A stretch of 64,000 bases of DNA from Saprospiraceae bacterium (GTDB taxonomy: Bacteria; Bacteroidota; Bacteroidia; Chitinophagales; Saprospiraceae): assembly GCA_022448955.1 (NCBI GenBank), contig JAKVCU010000053.1, forward strand, positions 1 through 64,000, given 5' to 3'. Both the position numbers and the translations under genes were made by a program. A model generated the notes under the pieces. The model was not told where the DNA came from, did no database searches, and saw only the letters and a program-made list of their open reading frames with translations. This document shows, piece by piece, positions 1 to 10,800 of this stretch. The stretch's first letter is position 1. Every line of letters starts with the position of its first letter.

Positions 1-74
1 TTTCCTATCGTCAGTTACTTATAATTTTCGAAGGGACAATTTTATTATACAAGCAATTTTGACTAGCCGCTTAA
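1..74 (-). repeat. Dispersed intergenic repeat, copy 1 (cut by window edge)
   Basis: This is the reverse-complement orientation of a family seen six times in the window. It contains the block TCAGTTACTTATAATTTTCG, then a TTTATTATAC block, and ends in GACTAGCCGCTTAA. Read on the minus strand it matches copy 4 (45015) and copy 6 (60527) over long stretches. It lies about 200 bp upstream of the outer-membrane barrel gene at 271. The left part of the element lies outside the window. Positions 75-270 hold nothing I recognise. Confidence 0.75.
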
Positions 75-270
75 ATAATAGATCAAAAATAATGATCAGC
101 AATGATTGAGAATGTTTTTTAGTAAATCAAGGCTCCGAAAGCTGAGCTATGCCTTAGTATGGTGATGATTTCGGAAACGAAAAGTTGCTGAAAAAGATAC
201 CGTCATTTTTTGTTAATTATTTTGAGCTGTTACTTAAATAAAAGTATATCTAATAAATCACCCGTACGTT

Positions 271-2706
271 ATGAAATTTATCTTTTTATTTTTATTCTCA
301 TTTGTTGCCTTTAGCATGCTTGCGCAAAATGCTAGTATCAAAGGTCAATTACAAGACGAAAATAAGGAAGCAGTGGTATTTGCCAATGTCGCCTTATACA
401 ATGGAGCCGATAGTAGCCTTGTGAAAGTTGAACCGAGCGACGATTCTGGTATCTTCAATATCAAGGGCTTAGTAGCAGGCAATTATTACCTAGTAGCAAC
501 CTATGTTGGTGTAGCTGATTTAAGAAAATCAGACATCAATCTTGCTGCTGATCAAGCACTTGATTTAGGAATTATCAGTTTTGCTCCTTCTGCAATCGAG
601 TTAGAAGAAGCAACAGTTACGGCTTCTCGTGTAATGGTCGAAGTAAAACCAGATCGTACAGTATTTAATGTTGATGGAACAATCAATAGCGTTGGTTCGG
701 ATGCTATTGAATTACTGCGTAAAGCACCTGGGGTTTTGGTGGATAACAACAATAATCTTTCTGTTCTTGGTCGTTCTGGTGTAATGATCTACGTAGATGG
801 AAAACGCCTTCCATTAGCAGGAGATGACTTAGCAAATTATCTACAAAATTTACCAGCAGAACAAATCGATCGTATTGATATTATCACGAATCCAGGCGCA
901 CGTTATGAGGCGGAAGGAAATGCAGGTATTATAGATATTCGTTTGAAAAAAGATAAACGTTTTGGCTCTAACGGATCATTAAGTACAACTGCGACACAAG
1001 GCCGTTACTTTAGAGGTAATACGAATTTAAGTGGAAACTATCGTAATAAGTTATTGAATGCTTTTGCTACAGCAGGATTTGCAGATGGAACGAACTATAA
1101 CGACATGAATTTTAATAGCTTACAAAATAACTTAAGCCTTGATGAGATCAACCTCAATCAAAATAAATGGCAAAATTATAACTATCGTTTAGGTACAGAC
1201 TTCTTCTTGGGCGAAAGAAATACGATTGGTTTCTTAGTATCAGGGAACCAAACAAATGGTGAAAGCTTAACGAATAACAATATTCAAATTGCTCAAGCGG
1301 CTATACCTACTCAAATTGATAGTGTGTTATTTGCTAGAAGTACTGCGGATGATACACGTATTCAAAATACAGTTAATTTAAACTATCGTTACACAGGTGA
1401 TAAAGGAAGAAGCTTTAATATTGACTTGGATTATGGTCGTTATGAAAATCGTAGTGATCGTTTTCAAGATAATGAATACTTCAATGAAGAACTAACGGAT
1501 GTATTGACACAAGTCGTAAATGGTTTTGAAACGCCAACAGATATTGATATCTATACTTTCAAAGCGGATTATGAAGAAGAAATCTGGGGGGGTAAATTAG
1601 GCGTTGGTACTAAATTGAGTCGTGTCGTTTCAGATAATACCTTCTTAGTATTTGATATTGAAAATGGTGTTTCCACCCGCAATGATCGATCTTCTAATAT
1701 TTTCGATTATGAGGAAAATGTTTACGCAGGATATATCAACTTTGCTCGTCCCTTGGGCCAAAAATGGAATTTCTCTGCAGGTTTACGTGCAGAACAAACA
1801 GACGCCACTGGCAATTTGCAGGCATTTTTACAAGAGCTCATGGAAGATCCCGTTGATTTTAACTATCTAAGTTGGTTCCCAAGTATTGGTTTTACTTATC
1901 AAATGGGGCCACAAGATGTGTTATCTATCAATTATGGTCGTCGTATTAATCGTCCCGATTATAATGTCTTAAATCCATTTAATAACCAGTTGAGCCAATT
2001 ATCTTTTGAGAAAGGAAATCCATTCCTAAGTCCTGAGATAGTGAATAACTTTGAGATTGGTTATGTACTAGGATACCGTTATAACTTCAAACTGGCGCAC
2101 AGTATCACTACGGATCAAATTACACGCTTGATTGCACCTGATGAAGATGATCCTAGAGCGAGTTTTATTTCATGGGACAATTTATCGGAGCAACAGGTGA
2201 CTAGCTTTAACTTCAGTGCTCCTGTTCAGATCAATAAATGGTGGTTTGCTTACATGAATGCTACAGCCTCTTACACCGATAATCAAGCAGATTATGGCGA
2301 TGGAGCCGTAGTCGATGTCCAAGCATTCTCTTATAATTTCTTTGTACAAAATACCTTCACTTTGCCTTGGGGCTTAAAAGGCGAAATTTCTGGCTGGTAT
2401 TCTGGTCCAGGAGTTTGGGGTGGTGTGTTTGAATATGACCCAACATGGAGTTTAAATGCAGGTTTACAACGTAAGTTCTTGAATGATCAATTAAACGTTC
2501 GTTTGAATGTTAATGATATTTTCTATAAGAGTGGTTGGGCTGGTGTATCCGAATTTAATGGACTGGTTTCAGCGGGTAGTGGCAATTGGGATAGTCGCCA
2601 AGTGAGCTTAAGTTTAAGCTATAGCTTTGGTAACCAAAACGTAAAATCTAGAAAACGTAAAACTGGCCTAGAAGAAGAGGCTGGCCGTGTAGGTGGCGGT
2701 AACTAG
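271..2706 (+). CDS. TonB-dependent-receptor-like outer membrane beta-barrel protein
   Basis: 811 residues. An N-terminal signal peptide (about residues 1-18, ending SMLAQN) is followed by a carboxypeptidase-regulatory-like beta-sandwich (about 22-105; KGQLQDENKEAVVFANVAL). Next comes a plug domain (about 120-215, with LLRKAPGVLVDNN and VMIYVDGKRLPL) and a long aromatic-rich barrel to the C-terminus. This is the Bacteroidota layout of outer membrane beta-barrel family proteins related to TonB receptors. No TonB box is evident and no SusD partner lies next to it, so the substrate is unknown. The last residues are Arg/Gly-rich rather than a classical terminal aromatic. It is monocistronic, with a hairpin terminator after the stop. 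The domain family is secure; whether it acts as an active transporter is inference. Confidence 0.88.
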   Translation: MKFIFLFLFSFVAFSMLAQNASIKGQLQDENKEAVVFANVALYNGADSSLVKVEPSDDSGIFNIKGLVAGNYYLVATYVGVADLRKSDINLAADQALDLGIISFAPSAIELEEATVTASRVMVEVKPDRTVFNVDGTINSVGSDAIELLRKAPGVLVDNNNNLSVLGRSGVMIYVDGKRLPLAGDDLANYLQNLPAEQIDRIDIITNPGARYEAEGNAGIIDIRLKKDKRFGSNGSLSTTATQGRYFRGNTNLSGNYRNKLLNAFATAGFADGTNYNDMNFNSLQNNLSLDEINLNQNKWQNYNYRLGTDFFLGERNTIGFLVSGNQTNGESLTNNNIQIAQAAIPTQIDSVLFARSTADDTRIQNTVNLNYRYTGDKGRSFNIDLDYGRYENRSDRFQDNEYFNEELTDVLTQVVNGFETPTDIDIYTFKADYEEEIWGGKLGVGTKLSRVVSDNTFLVFDIENGVSTRNDRSSNIFDYEENVYAGYINFARPLGQKWNFSAGLRAEQTDATGNLQAFLQELMEDPVDFNYLSWFPSIGFTYQMGPQDVLSINYGRRINRPDYNVLNPFNNQLSQLSFEKGNPFLSPEIVNNFEIGYVLGYRYNFKLAHSITTDQITRLIAPDEDDPRASFISWDNLSEQQVTSFNFSAPVQINKWWFAYMNATASYTDNQADYGDGAVVDVQAFSYNFFVQNTFTLPWGLKGEISGWYSGPGVWGGVFEYDPTWSLNAGLQRKFLNDQLNVRLNVNDIFYKSGWAGVSEFNGLVSAGSGNWDSRQVSLSLSYSFGNQNVKSRKRKTGLEEEAGRVGGGN

Positions 2707-2775
2707 GGATGCTTGTTTTTAAATGTCTGATTGACAATTCATTAAAGTGTTTTTTACATCTACTCATTTGAAATA

Positions 2776-2833
2776 AATACTTACTAGCTTTATTCTTGGT
2801 TCACATGATGTCTAAAGCTAGTAGGTATTTTTT
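2776..2833 (+). terminator. Rho-independent terminator of the barrel gene
   Basis: A long stem pairs AATACTTACTAGCTTTA with TAAAGCTAGTAGGTATT (one mismatch in 17), has a loop of about 20 nt, and is followed by a T run. It lies 70 bp past the stop codon at 2706. The rest of the gap to 3140 shows nothing recognisable. Confidence 0.75.
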
Positions 2834-3140
2834 ATCTAATTAGCTTGTACTCTATTTAGGCTGCAAGCATTTTATATGGTATCCATATCATTGCCTTGTA
2901 GCCCTCAAGTTAGTTATACTCATTGATAGAAAGTAAATATATACAATTAAAGACTACCATCTCGTAGGGCTACTCTACATCCTTTTTTTGTTTGTAAAAC
3001 CATTCCTGAAAGTTCATCCATTTTCCTTTATTTACCTTCGTTTTATCAGATCGAGTTATTTTCAAATTTGTAAGTAGTAGTTTCTTACTGATAATGTCTT
3101 CAAAATTGCTTATTTTCAGTAGACCAAAACAAAACGAAAA

Positions 3141-4400
3141 ATGGATAAAAGAACTTTTCTAAAGCATTTTAGTTTAGGTGGATTAGCTGTAACGCCTTTT
3201 TTTCAACAGATAGAAGAATTAGTCGGTAGCGTATCTCACCTTTCAACAGAAGAAGTGGCAAAAGATGAAGCTTTCTGGGCCAATATTAGAGCAGGTTATC
3301 GCATCAAACCTGATTATATCAATTTGGAAAACGGCTATTATTGCATTTTACCACAAGAAACCTTAGAAAATCACATCCACCATATTAGAGAAGTTAATTA
3401 TCAAGGCTCATGGTATATGCGGACTAATCAATGGAATAACAAAGACCGGATGTCTGCCCAATTGGCAGAGCTGCTGGATTGTAATGCAGAAGAAGTAGCT
3501 ATAACCAGAAATACGACAGAATCATTAGATACGATCATCGGAGGCTACCCTTGGCAAGAAGGGGATGAAGCTGTTTGGGCAGCGCAAGATTATGGCGCCA
3601 TGCGACATATGTTTGAACAGGTAGAAAAACGATTTGGTGTAGTGAATAAGGTCATCTCTATCCCAAATCATCCTAAGTCGGATGAAGAAATCGTTCAGCT
3701 TTATGCAAATGCAATTACCTCAAAAACCAAATTATTGATGGTTTGCCATATGATCAATATCACAGGACATATCTTGCCTATTCGAAAAATTTGTGATATG
3801 GCACATAGCAAAGGGGTAGAGGTAATGGTCGATGGGGCACATGCAGTGGCACATATCCAATTTTCGATGAAAGACTTGAATTGTGATTATTACGGAAGTA
3901 GTTTGCATAAATGGTTGAGTGTGCCTTTGGGGGCAGGACTACTGTACGTCAAAAAAGATAAAATAGCTAAAATTTGGCCACGCTTTGCAGATTGGAACAA
4001 AAAAGACGATGATATCAGACGCTTGAATCACACGGGAACACATCCTGTACATACCGATTTAGCTGTAGGCAATGCGATCGAATATTATTATCGATTAGGG
4101 CCAGAACGTAAAGAGGCAAGGTTAAGGTATCTACAAAGGTATTGGTCTGATCAAGTACGAGATTTGCCACATATTATCTTAAATACGCCGATAGAAAAGC
4201 ATCGTTCCTGTGGTATTGCCAATGTTGGGATTAAGGATATGAAACCAGCAGATTTGGCGAAAGCCTTATTGGAAAAATACAATATCTGGACAGTAGCCAT
4301 TGATACAGCTGGGGTGCATGGTTGTCGAATAACACCCAATATTTACACCAGCACAAGAGAGTTGGATGCATTTGTAAAAGCACTCAAAGAGATGGGATAG
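3141..4400 (+). CDS. Aminotransferase class V-fold PLP-dependent enzyme, exported-type leader
   Basis: 419 residues of the class V aminotransferase fold (isopenicillin-N-epimerase/cysteine-desulfurase-like). The N-terminus MDKRTFLKHFSLGGLAV resembles the RRTFLK leaders of Tat-exported proteins, but the twin arginine is Lys-Arg, so export is uncertain. The PLP-binding features are DGAHAVAHIQ followed by YYGSSLHKW, where Lys of about residue 257 would form the Schiff base. It lacks the C-terminal catalytic-Cys loop of SufS, so it is unlikely to be a desulfurase. It stands alone between two large exported-protein genes, so context does not reveal a substrate. Family assignment is firm; the reaction is unknown. 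Confidence 0.85.
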   Translation: MDKRTFLKHFSLGGLAVTPFFQQIEELVGSVSHLSTEEVAKDEAFWANIRAGYRIKPDYINLENGYYCILPQETLENHIHHIREVNYQGSWYMRTNQWNNKDRMSAQLAELLDCNAEEVAITRNTTESLDTIIGGYPWQEGDEAVWAAQDYGAMRHMFEQVEKRFGVVNKVISIPNHPKSDEEIVQLYANAITSKTKLLMVCHMINITGHILPIRKICDMAHSKGVEVMVDGAHAVAHIQFSMKDLNCDYYGSSLHKWLSVPLGAGLLYVKKDKIAKIWPRFADWNKKDDDIRRLNHTGTHPVHTDLAVGNAIEYYYRLGPERKEARLRYLQRYWSDQVRDLPHIILNTPIEKHRSCGIANVGIKDMKPADLAKALLEKYNIWTVAIDTAGVHGCRITPNIYTSTRELDAFVKALKEMG

Positions 4401-4490
4401 AGCAGAACAAATTGCTAACGTGTTTTAAAGCTCTATTAAACTTATAAATAAATTACCTAAGTCTTTAGGGAATGCTTACCTTCGGCATAA

Positions 4491-4510
4491 AGGCATAGTT
4501 CTCTATGCCT
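4491..4510. repeat. Short perfect inverted repeat
   Basis: AGGCATAG and CTATGCCT are 8-bp perfect arms around a 4-nt loop, about 90 bp past the aminotransferase stop. No T run follows, so it is not a classic terminator. It lies just left of repeat copy 2. Confidence 0.5.
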
Positions 4511-4562
4511 ATCCATCTATTACCGGTCAAAAGAAATCATAAAGAATAATTACAAGACGCTC

Positions 4563-4734
4563 AAGTAGTTAAGCAAGAACCTGCCTGCCAGCAGGAATTG
4601 GTATAATAAAAGTCAGCCAAAGGCTGACAGCTTTGGCGTTCCTTCAAGGACCATGTGTAACTTCCCTATTATCAGTTTCTTATGATTTTCGAAGGGGCCA
4701 TCTTATTATACAGGCAATTTTGAATAGCCGCTTA
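4563..4734 (-). repeat. Dispersed intergenic repeat, copy 2
   Basis: This is the family in reverse orientation. It contains, in plus-strand order, AAGTAGTTAAG, the CCTGCCAGCAGG hairpin, GGTATAATAAAA, a perfect GTCAGCC-AAA-GGCTGAC hairpin (4612-4628), GTGTAACTTCCCTATTATCAG and ATAGCCGCTTA. It fills the gap upstream of the giant PKD gene at 4825. The ORF track entry at 4633-4821 falls largely inside it and is not a gene. Confidence 0.8.
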
Positions 4735-4763
4735 TTCGAAGGAGTCTACAGTTACAGGCCTTG

Positions 4764-4784
4764 CAATTTTGATATTCAAAATTG
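4764..4784. promoter_or_regulatory. 21-bp inverted repeat upstream of the giant PKD gene
   Basis: CAATTTTGA-TAT-TCAAAATTG has 9-bp perfect arms and a 3-nt centre, and lies 40 bp before the start codon at 4825. It could be an operator or a hairpin in the 5' leader. No regulator is known, so the role is inference. Confidence 0.45.
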
Positions 4785-4824
4785 TCTAGCTAATGTATTT
4801 TTATCCCAAAATTCGCTGTGAACA

Positions 4825-7800
4825 ATGAGACACTTACTCTTCCTATGGGCAATTATTATCACCCCTATTTTATTAAAATCACAATGTGATGCCGACTTCG
4901 ATTTGCCAAATGGACCATATTGTGGTGGTGAAACCATAGTACTGGCCATTAATAATCCAACTAATGGATACAATTATCAATGGCAAGCTGATGGTCAGAA
5001 TTTGAGCATTGGAAATACCATTTTTTATACGGTTCCTTTCTTTTCTACGAATCAAAATGTAACGATTACTGTTTTTGGTTTGAACCAAGATTCTGGGGTG
5101 CAGGAATGTGCGGACGCGGCATCTATTACGGCCTTAGCAGCAGTAGATCCTATTTTGATGGATATTGGTTTTGATCCAGTGGCAGGGGAGGTTCCTTTTA
5201 CTAACTGTGGGGCTACTCCTTCTGAACCAGACTATTTACTAGAGGTGAGTAATAATTCGACGCCAAGTAACTTGATTCAAACTTGGACACTAGAATGGGG
5301 CGATGGCGATACGGAATCAGGTAATGGTGAGCCACCTGCTACTTTAGATCACCTATATCAGCAGACAGGTACCTTTAATTTAGTATTTACCATTATCGCG
5401 ACTAACGGATGTGAGAGTACATTTGAACAAGAAGTTTTTAATGGTAGTAACCCCGCGGTAGGTTTGGAAAACCCTGGTGGAACAGTAAATATTTGTGCAC
5501 CAGAGCAAATCTCTTTCCCAATTACAGGCACAACCGATAATGCCCCCGGTACAGAATATACCATTTTTGTGAACGGAGAACAGGTAGCTTTTTTTAACCA
5601 CCCACCACCTGCTACCTTTGATTATACCTTTAATGAATCCTCTTGTGGTCAAACGACTACAGATGGTACTTTCAATAACTCTATCGATGTAAGAATTGAG
5701 GCGAGTAATCCTTGTTTTACTTCTGCTTCTATTGTACAGCCTATCACCGTAGGTACGCCACCTACCACTAGCTTTTCAGGAAATCTAGGCACAAGTGGTT
5801 GTTTGGATGATACCTTTATTTTCACTAATACAACAGTGGGGGCTACTTTTGTGAGTAACCAAATGTGTAACGAAGCGGTGAGTTTAGATTGGACGATTAC
5901 CCCTAATACTTTTCAATTGATATCTGGTGAATTATCCGGTAATAATTTAAATGCAGCAAATGAGTTAGAGATTATTTTTGATGCAGTAGGAACATATACA
6001 GTGACTTTAACGGCAGGAAATAATTGTGGAGAGGATACTTTCTCTCAACAAATTACCATCTCTCCAGAGACGGTTGCCGATGCTATACCTGATAATTTTG
6101 ATCCTTGTGTGCCTACTTCGATTACTTATAATGACCAGTCCTTAAATGCTGTTTTTCATTGTTGGGATATTGCTCCAAGTACAGGTTGGAGTGTTGATGA
6201 TCCTAAAGTGCCAAACCCTACATTTACCTTTTTTCAAGCGGGAGAATACATCATTAGTCTTACTGTAGATGGCTGTGGAGAAGATGTGTGGATGGATACA
6301 GTTGTTGTAGCAGATTTGCCAGATGTTGATTTGGCTGCTATTGCAGATGTTTGTGGGGAAACGACTTTTACATTTGCTCCAACCATCAGTGAGAATGGCT
6401 GTGCCATAGAATCATGCGAATGGACTTTCACAAATAGTGCTGGACAAGAAATATTTCCAAATACAAACGACTGTGGACCTTTCGATTTATTATTTGATGT
6501 GCCAGATACCTACTTCGTCAATTTAGATGTAACCAATTGTTGTGGAACTACTACCGTTCAAGATACTTTTATTGTTTTTGCATCACCTATGGCAAGTGCT
6601 AACTTTAATTTAGACACGGATTGTGTGCCAAGCATATTGTCGATTGATAATCAATCCAATAATTTCTCATCATTTGGACCTTGGACGGTTACCCCTTCGG
6701 CAGGCTTTGCCTTTATCGGTGGAACGGATGCAAATAGCTTTGATCCTATTTTTCAATTTTTTGAAGCAGGTACCTATACTATTTCGCTAGAGATATTTAA
6801 TGAGGACTGTAGCGAGATGGATACATGGGAGACAACAATTTCAGTGAATGCTCCTCCAAGTGTAGATTTGACAGAAGTCCCTCCTGCAACAGATTGTGGA
6901 AGTATTTCATTTACCCCGAATGCTAATATTGAAGATGGTGGCTGTGCTGCAAGTTGCGAATGGACAATAAGCACGATCACAGGCACGGTTATTCAAACTT
7001 TTAACGTCTGTGACCCTCCTCAAGTAGATATCAATGATCCAGGGGGATATGTACTGACTTTAGCAACGACAAATTGCTGTGAGACTGTTACCATTGCGGA
7101 TACTTTTTTTGTGAGTGAATTCCCTATCGCCGAAGCCGACGCAGATTTAGTAGGTGAATTTGGTTGTGCACCAAGTGTGATTTGCTTTACCAATAATTCA
7201 AGTTTTAACGAAAGTAATCAGTGGACAATTACACCCAATACCGGTATCAACTTCGTTAATGGAACCAATGAAAACTCAGATAACCCTTGTATCGAATTTA
7301 CCGAAAGGGGAACTTATGATGTACAGCTGATGATTTCGAATAGCTGTGATATGTCCGTTTGGGATACTACAATTATCATTTTTGAAAGCCCTTCTGCCAT
7401 TATTGACCCTATTGATGATGGCTGTGATGAATTGACGTTTACACCAAATGGGATGATTGATGATGGTGGCTGTGCTGTGAGTTGTGAATGGACTTTGCAA
7501 CTAGAAGGTATGGAAGTGCAAACGTTCTCCACTTGCACGCCACCTGAGCTTACGCTAAATGACGCGGGCAATTATACCATGGAATTGACGTTGACGAATT
7601 GCTGTGATGTCGTGACCATAACGGAAGATTTCTTTATTCAAGCATCTGAGTCTGTAGATGCAGGGCCAGATACCAGCCTTTGTGCAGGTGATCCTTGTTT
7701 GCCACTTTCTACGGATGGGACTTGGACCGATCCTGATGGGAATGTGATTACAGAGTTTTGCCCTGAAACTGCAGGAACTTTTGAATTAACCTTCACTCTG

Positions 7801-10800
7801 ACAACTGGATTGTGCTCGGGCAGTGACGTGATTGAATTAATTGTACACCCTTTACCTGTAGTGACGATTACCAATAATCCATTAATAAATGAATTATGTA
7901 CAAATGACGCGCCTATACAATACACTGCAGAACCTCTTGGTGGGACTTGGAGTAGTTCAGGTATTGGCCTTTCGGCAAATGGAGCACTAGACCCATTTGT
8001 AGCAGGAGTAGGGATAGATACGATTACTTATACTTATACAGAACCTAGTACGGGCTGTACTAATTTTGCAGAATTTGAGGTGACGATTGAAGGCCCACAA
8101 TTACAAAGTATTCCTGATACCACGCTGTGTGAATCGGATCAAAATATTGACCTAGAAGCTCTATATGGAATCATTGAAACAGGAGGTTCAGGTACTTGGG
8201 ATGGTCCTGGAATTATAGATGCCGACAATGGTATTTTTAATAGCATATTGGCTGGATCAATGGGGAGTGATACTACTTTTCAATTGACTTATACTTTTGA
8301 AACTGATTTTGGTTGTGAAAGTGGGGATTCCATTGATATCCAAATTATCCAAGGTGTGCAGGCAGATGCGGGGCCTGATTTGATGGTTTGTATCTCAGAT
8401 AGTACACTGCAACTTAGTGCAAATCTTTCTGGTATATGGTCAGGTGAAGGAGTTGTAAATAGTGGTGGATTAGTGGATTTGATGGCAACAGGAGCAGGAG
8501 TTTTTGATTTCTACTACATTGTATTTGAAGGAGAGTCTTGTGAAACGACGGATACAGTTAGTGTGAATATCATTGATATGAATAGTGTAGAAGCAGGAGA
8601 AGATTTATACTTATGTGAAACGGAAGGAATAACCACTCTAACTGGTTTTTCTTTGCCTGCTGATGCTTCTGGACAATGGTCAGGCATTTCCTTTTTAGAT
8701 GATGTAAATGGAACATTTGATGTACAAATGCTCGATCCTGGGCAATACACTTTATTCTATACTGCAACTTCTAATATCTTGAATACTTGTTTGGGAGTTG
8801 ATAGTATGCAGTTAATTGTAGATACATTGCCTATTCCAAGCTTTGAAATTGAAGGTATCCCTTGTATCGGAGAAGAAGTGACCTTTGTGAATACAACAAC
8901 GGGAGCAAATCAATATGAATGGACAGTGAATAACGTTTTTGCAGGTGATGATCCAGATTTGGTACTTGATTTTCCAATTGCTGGAGCGTATATTATTGAA
9001 TTGACCGTATTTACGATCAATCCTACTAATAGTTTTGATATTCTTTGCGAGACTACTATTACAGAGGTCTTAAATATTTCTGAACCACCACTTTTTGTAG
9101 GTTTTGATGCTACACCTATTGAAGGATGTGCTGACTTGGAAGTTCTACTTTCTAACCAAAGTATTGGTGAAAATTTAGCGTTTATCTGGTGGTTGGATAA
9201 CGATACACTAGATATTCCTTCAGATAGTATTATTACTCTTGGACAAGGTTTTGCAGATACTTTATATACGATTAGGTTGGAGGTAAATAACAATTGTGGA
9301 GGAGAGGTAGCAAGTCAAGAATTTTTAGTATATCCAAGGCCAATTCCAATTTTTGCTACCGTTCAGGATACTTTCTGTTCTGGCGAAAGTATTATTATTG
9401 GCAATGCGAGTTTGGGTAATCCAGATAGTTATACCTGGTGTGTTGATGGAGTGGTGGTTGGAACTGGGCCAATCGCGCCAGAGATTATTATTCAAAGTGA
9501 TTCTACCAGTACCCATTTTATTAGTCTGAAAGTAGAGAATGAATGTGATATGGATACCCTCATGCAAGAGGTTATTATTCAACCAACAGATGTAAATGCC
9601 TTCTTTAGTATTTCGGACGATGAGGTTTGTGTAGGTGATACGATCTTTATTACTAATTTTTCGACCTTCAATGTTGATGTCTCTTATGACTTTGGGAACG
9701 AGGAAGATTTTTCTAATGATGCCAATACTTTTGTCGTATATGATTCTGCTGGGACTTATACAATTACGCAACAGGCATTTGGTTGTGGGTTTGATGAATT
9801 CAGTGTTATGGTAATAGTAAATCCAGCGCCTGTTCCAGCCTTTATGATTGATCCATTGTATTGTGAAGGTACAAGTATTGAACCTGAGAATATGACTGTC
9901 GCTACTGGTTTTGCTTGGTACTTGAATGATAGTTTGATTTCATCGGAAGGAATGCCATTGATTGAGGATTTACTGCCCGGAAATTACACTTTGGCTTTAA
10001 TCGCAGAATCTAATGTTGGATGTACGGCAATTCGAGAGGAAGCCTTCATGGTGCTTCCTGCTCCTAGTCCTGCTTTTTCATTCTCAGATACGGTATGTAG
10101 CCAACAGAGTATGGAATTCTTCAATGAAACAAATGGCAATATTCAAGATTGCTTATGGGACTTTGGTGATGGCAATACTTCTATCGATTGTAATCCAATG
10201 CATACTTATGAGGCAGCAGGTGATTACATTGTTTGCTTGCAAATTACAGATATTAATGGTTGTCGAAATACCACTTGTCAGATCATCAACGTAAGGGCGA
10301 CGCCAGTCGCCAACTTTGATTATGAAGTGATGGATGATTGTGCACCAAGTGAGGTGACTTTTATCAATCTATCGGATTCTGCGAATGCCTTTGCGTGGGA
10401 TTTTGGGGATGACAGTCTGAGCCTTTCGGCAAATCCTACTCATGTGTATGCAGGGGCAGGAGCGTATGTCATAGAGCTCTTAGCATTTAACGACAGTGTT
10501 TGTGTATCGTCTTTCACTCAAACGATTACAATCACCCCTACGCCTGTGGCGGATTTCACTGTAGATAATTTCTCCATTTGTGCACCAGACGATATTCAGT
10601 TTACGAATACTTCTAGTGGAAATATTACCTCATTTGCATGGGATTTTGGCGACAGCCTCGTTTCCTTTGAGGAAAATCCAATGCATTTTTATGATACGCC
10701 TGGAACATATACGGTCACGCTTATCGTAAATACAGGTGAATGTAAAGACACGATACAACAAGAAGTAGAAGCATTTGAACCTGTTTTGGCGACAGCTACA

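Noticed and set aside
3141-4400. Second cysteine desulfurase
   Set aside because: The PLP lysine is present but no catalytic Cys loop is seen at the C-terminus, and the leader suggests export.
4633-4821. 62-residue plus-strand ORF before the giant gene
   Set aside because: It lies largely within intergenic repeat copy 2 and its hairpins, with no protein-like features.
8910-9771. Minus-strand ORFs of 127 and 148 residues inside the giant PKD gene
   Set aside because: They are shadows of a clearly coding plus frame, have no family resemblance, and low-complexity composition.
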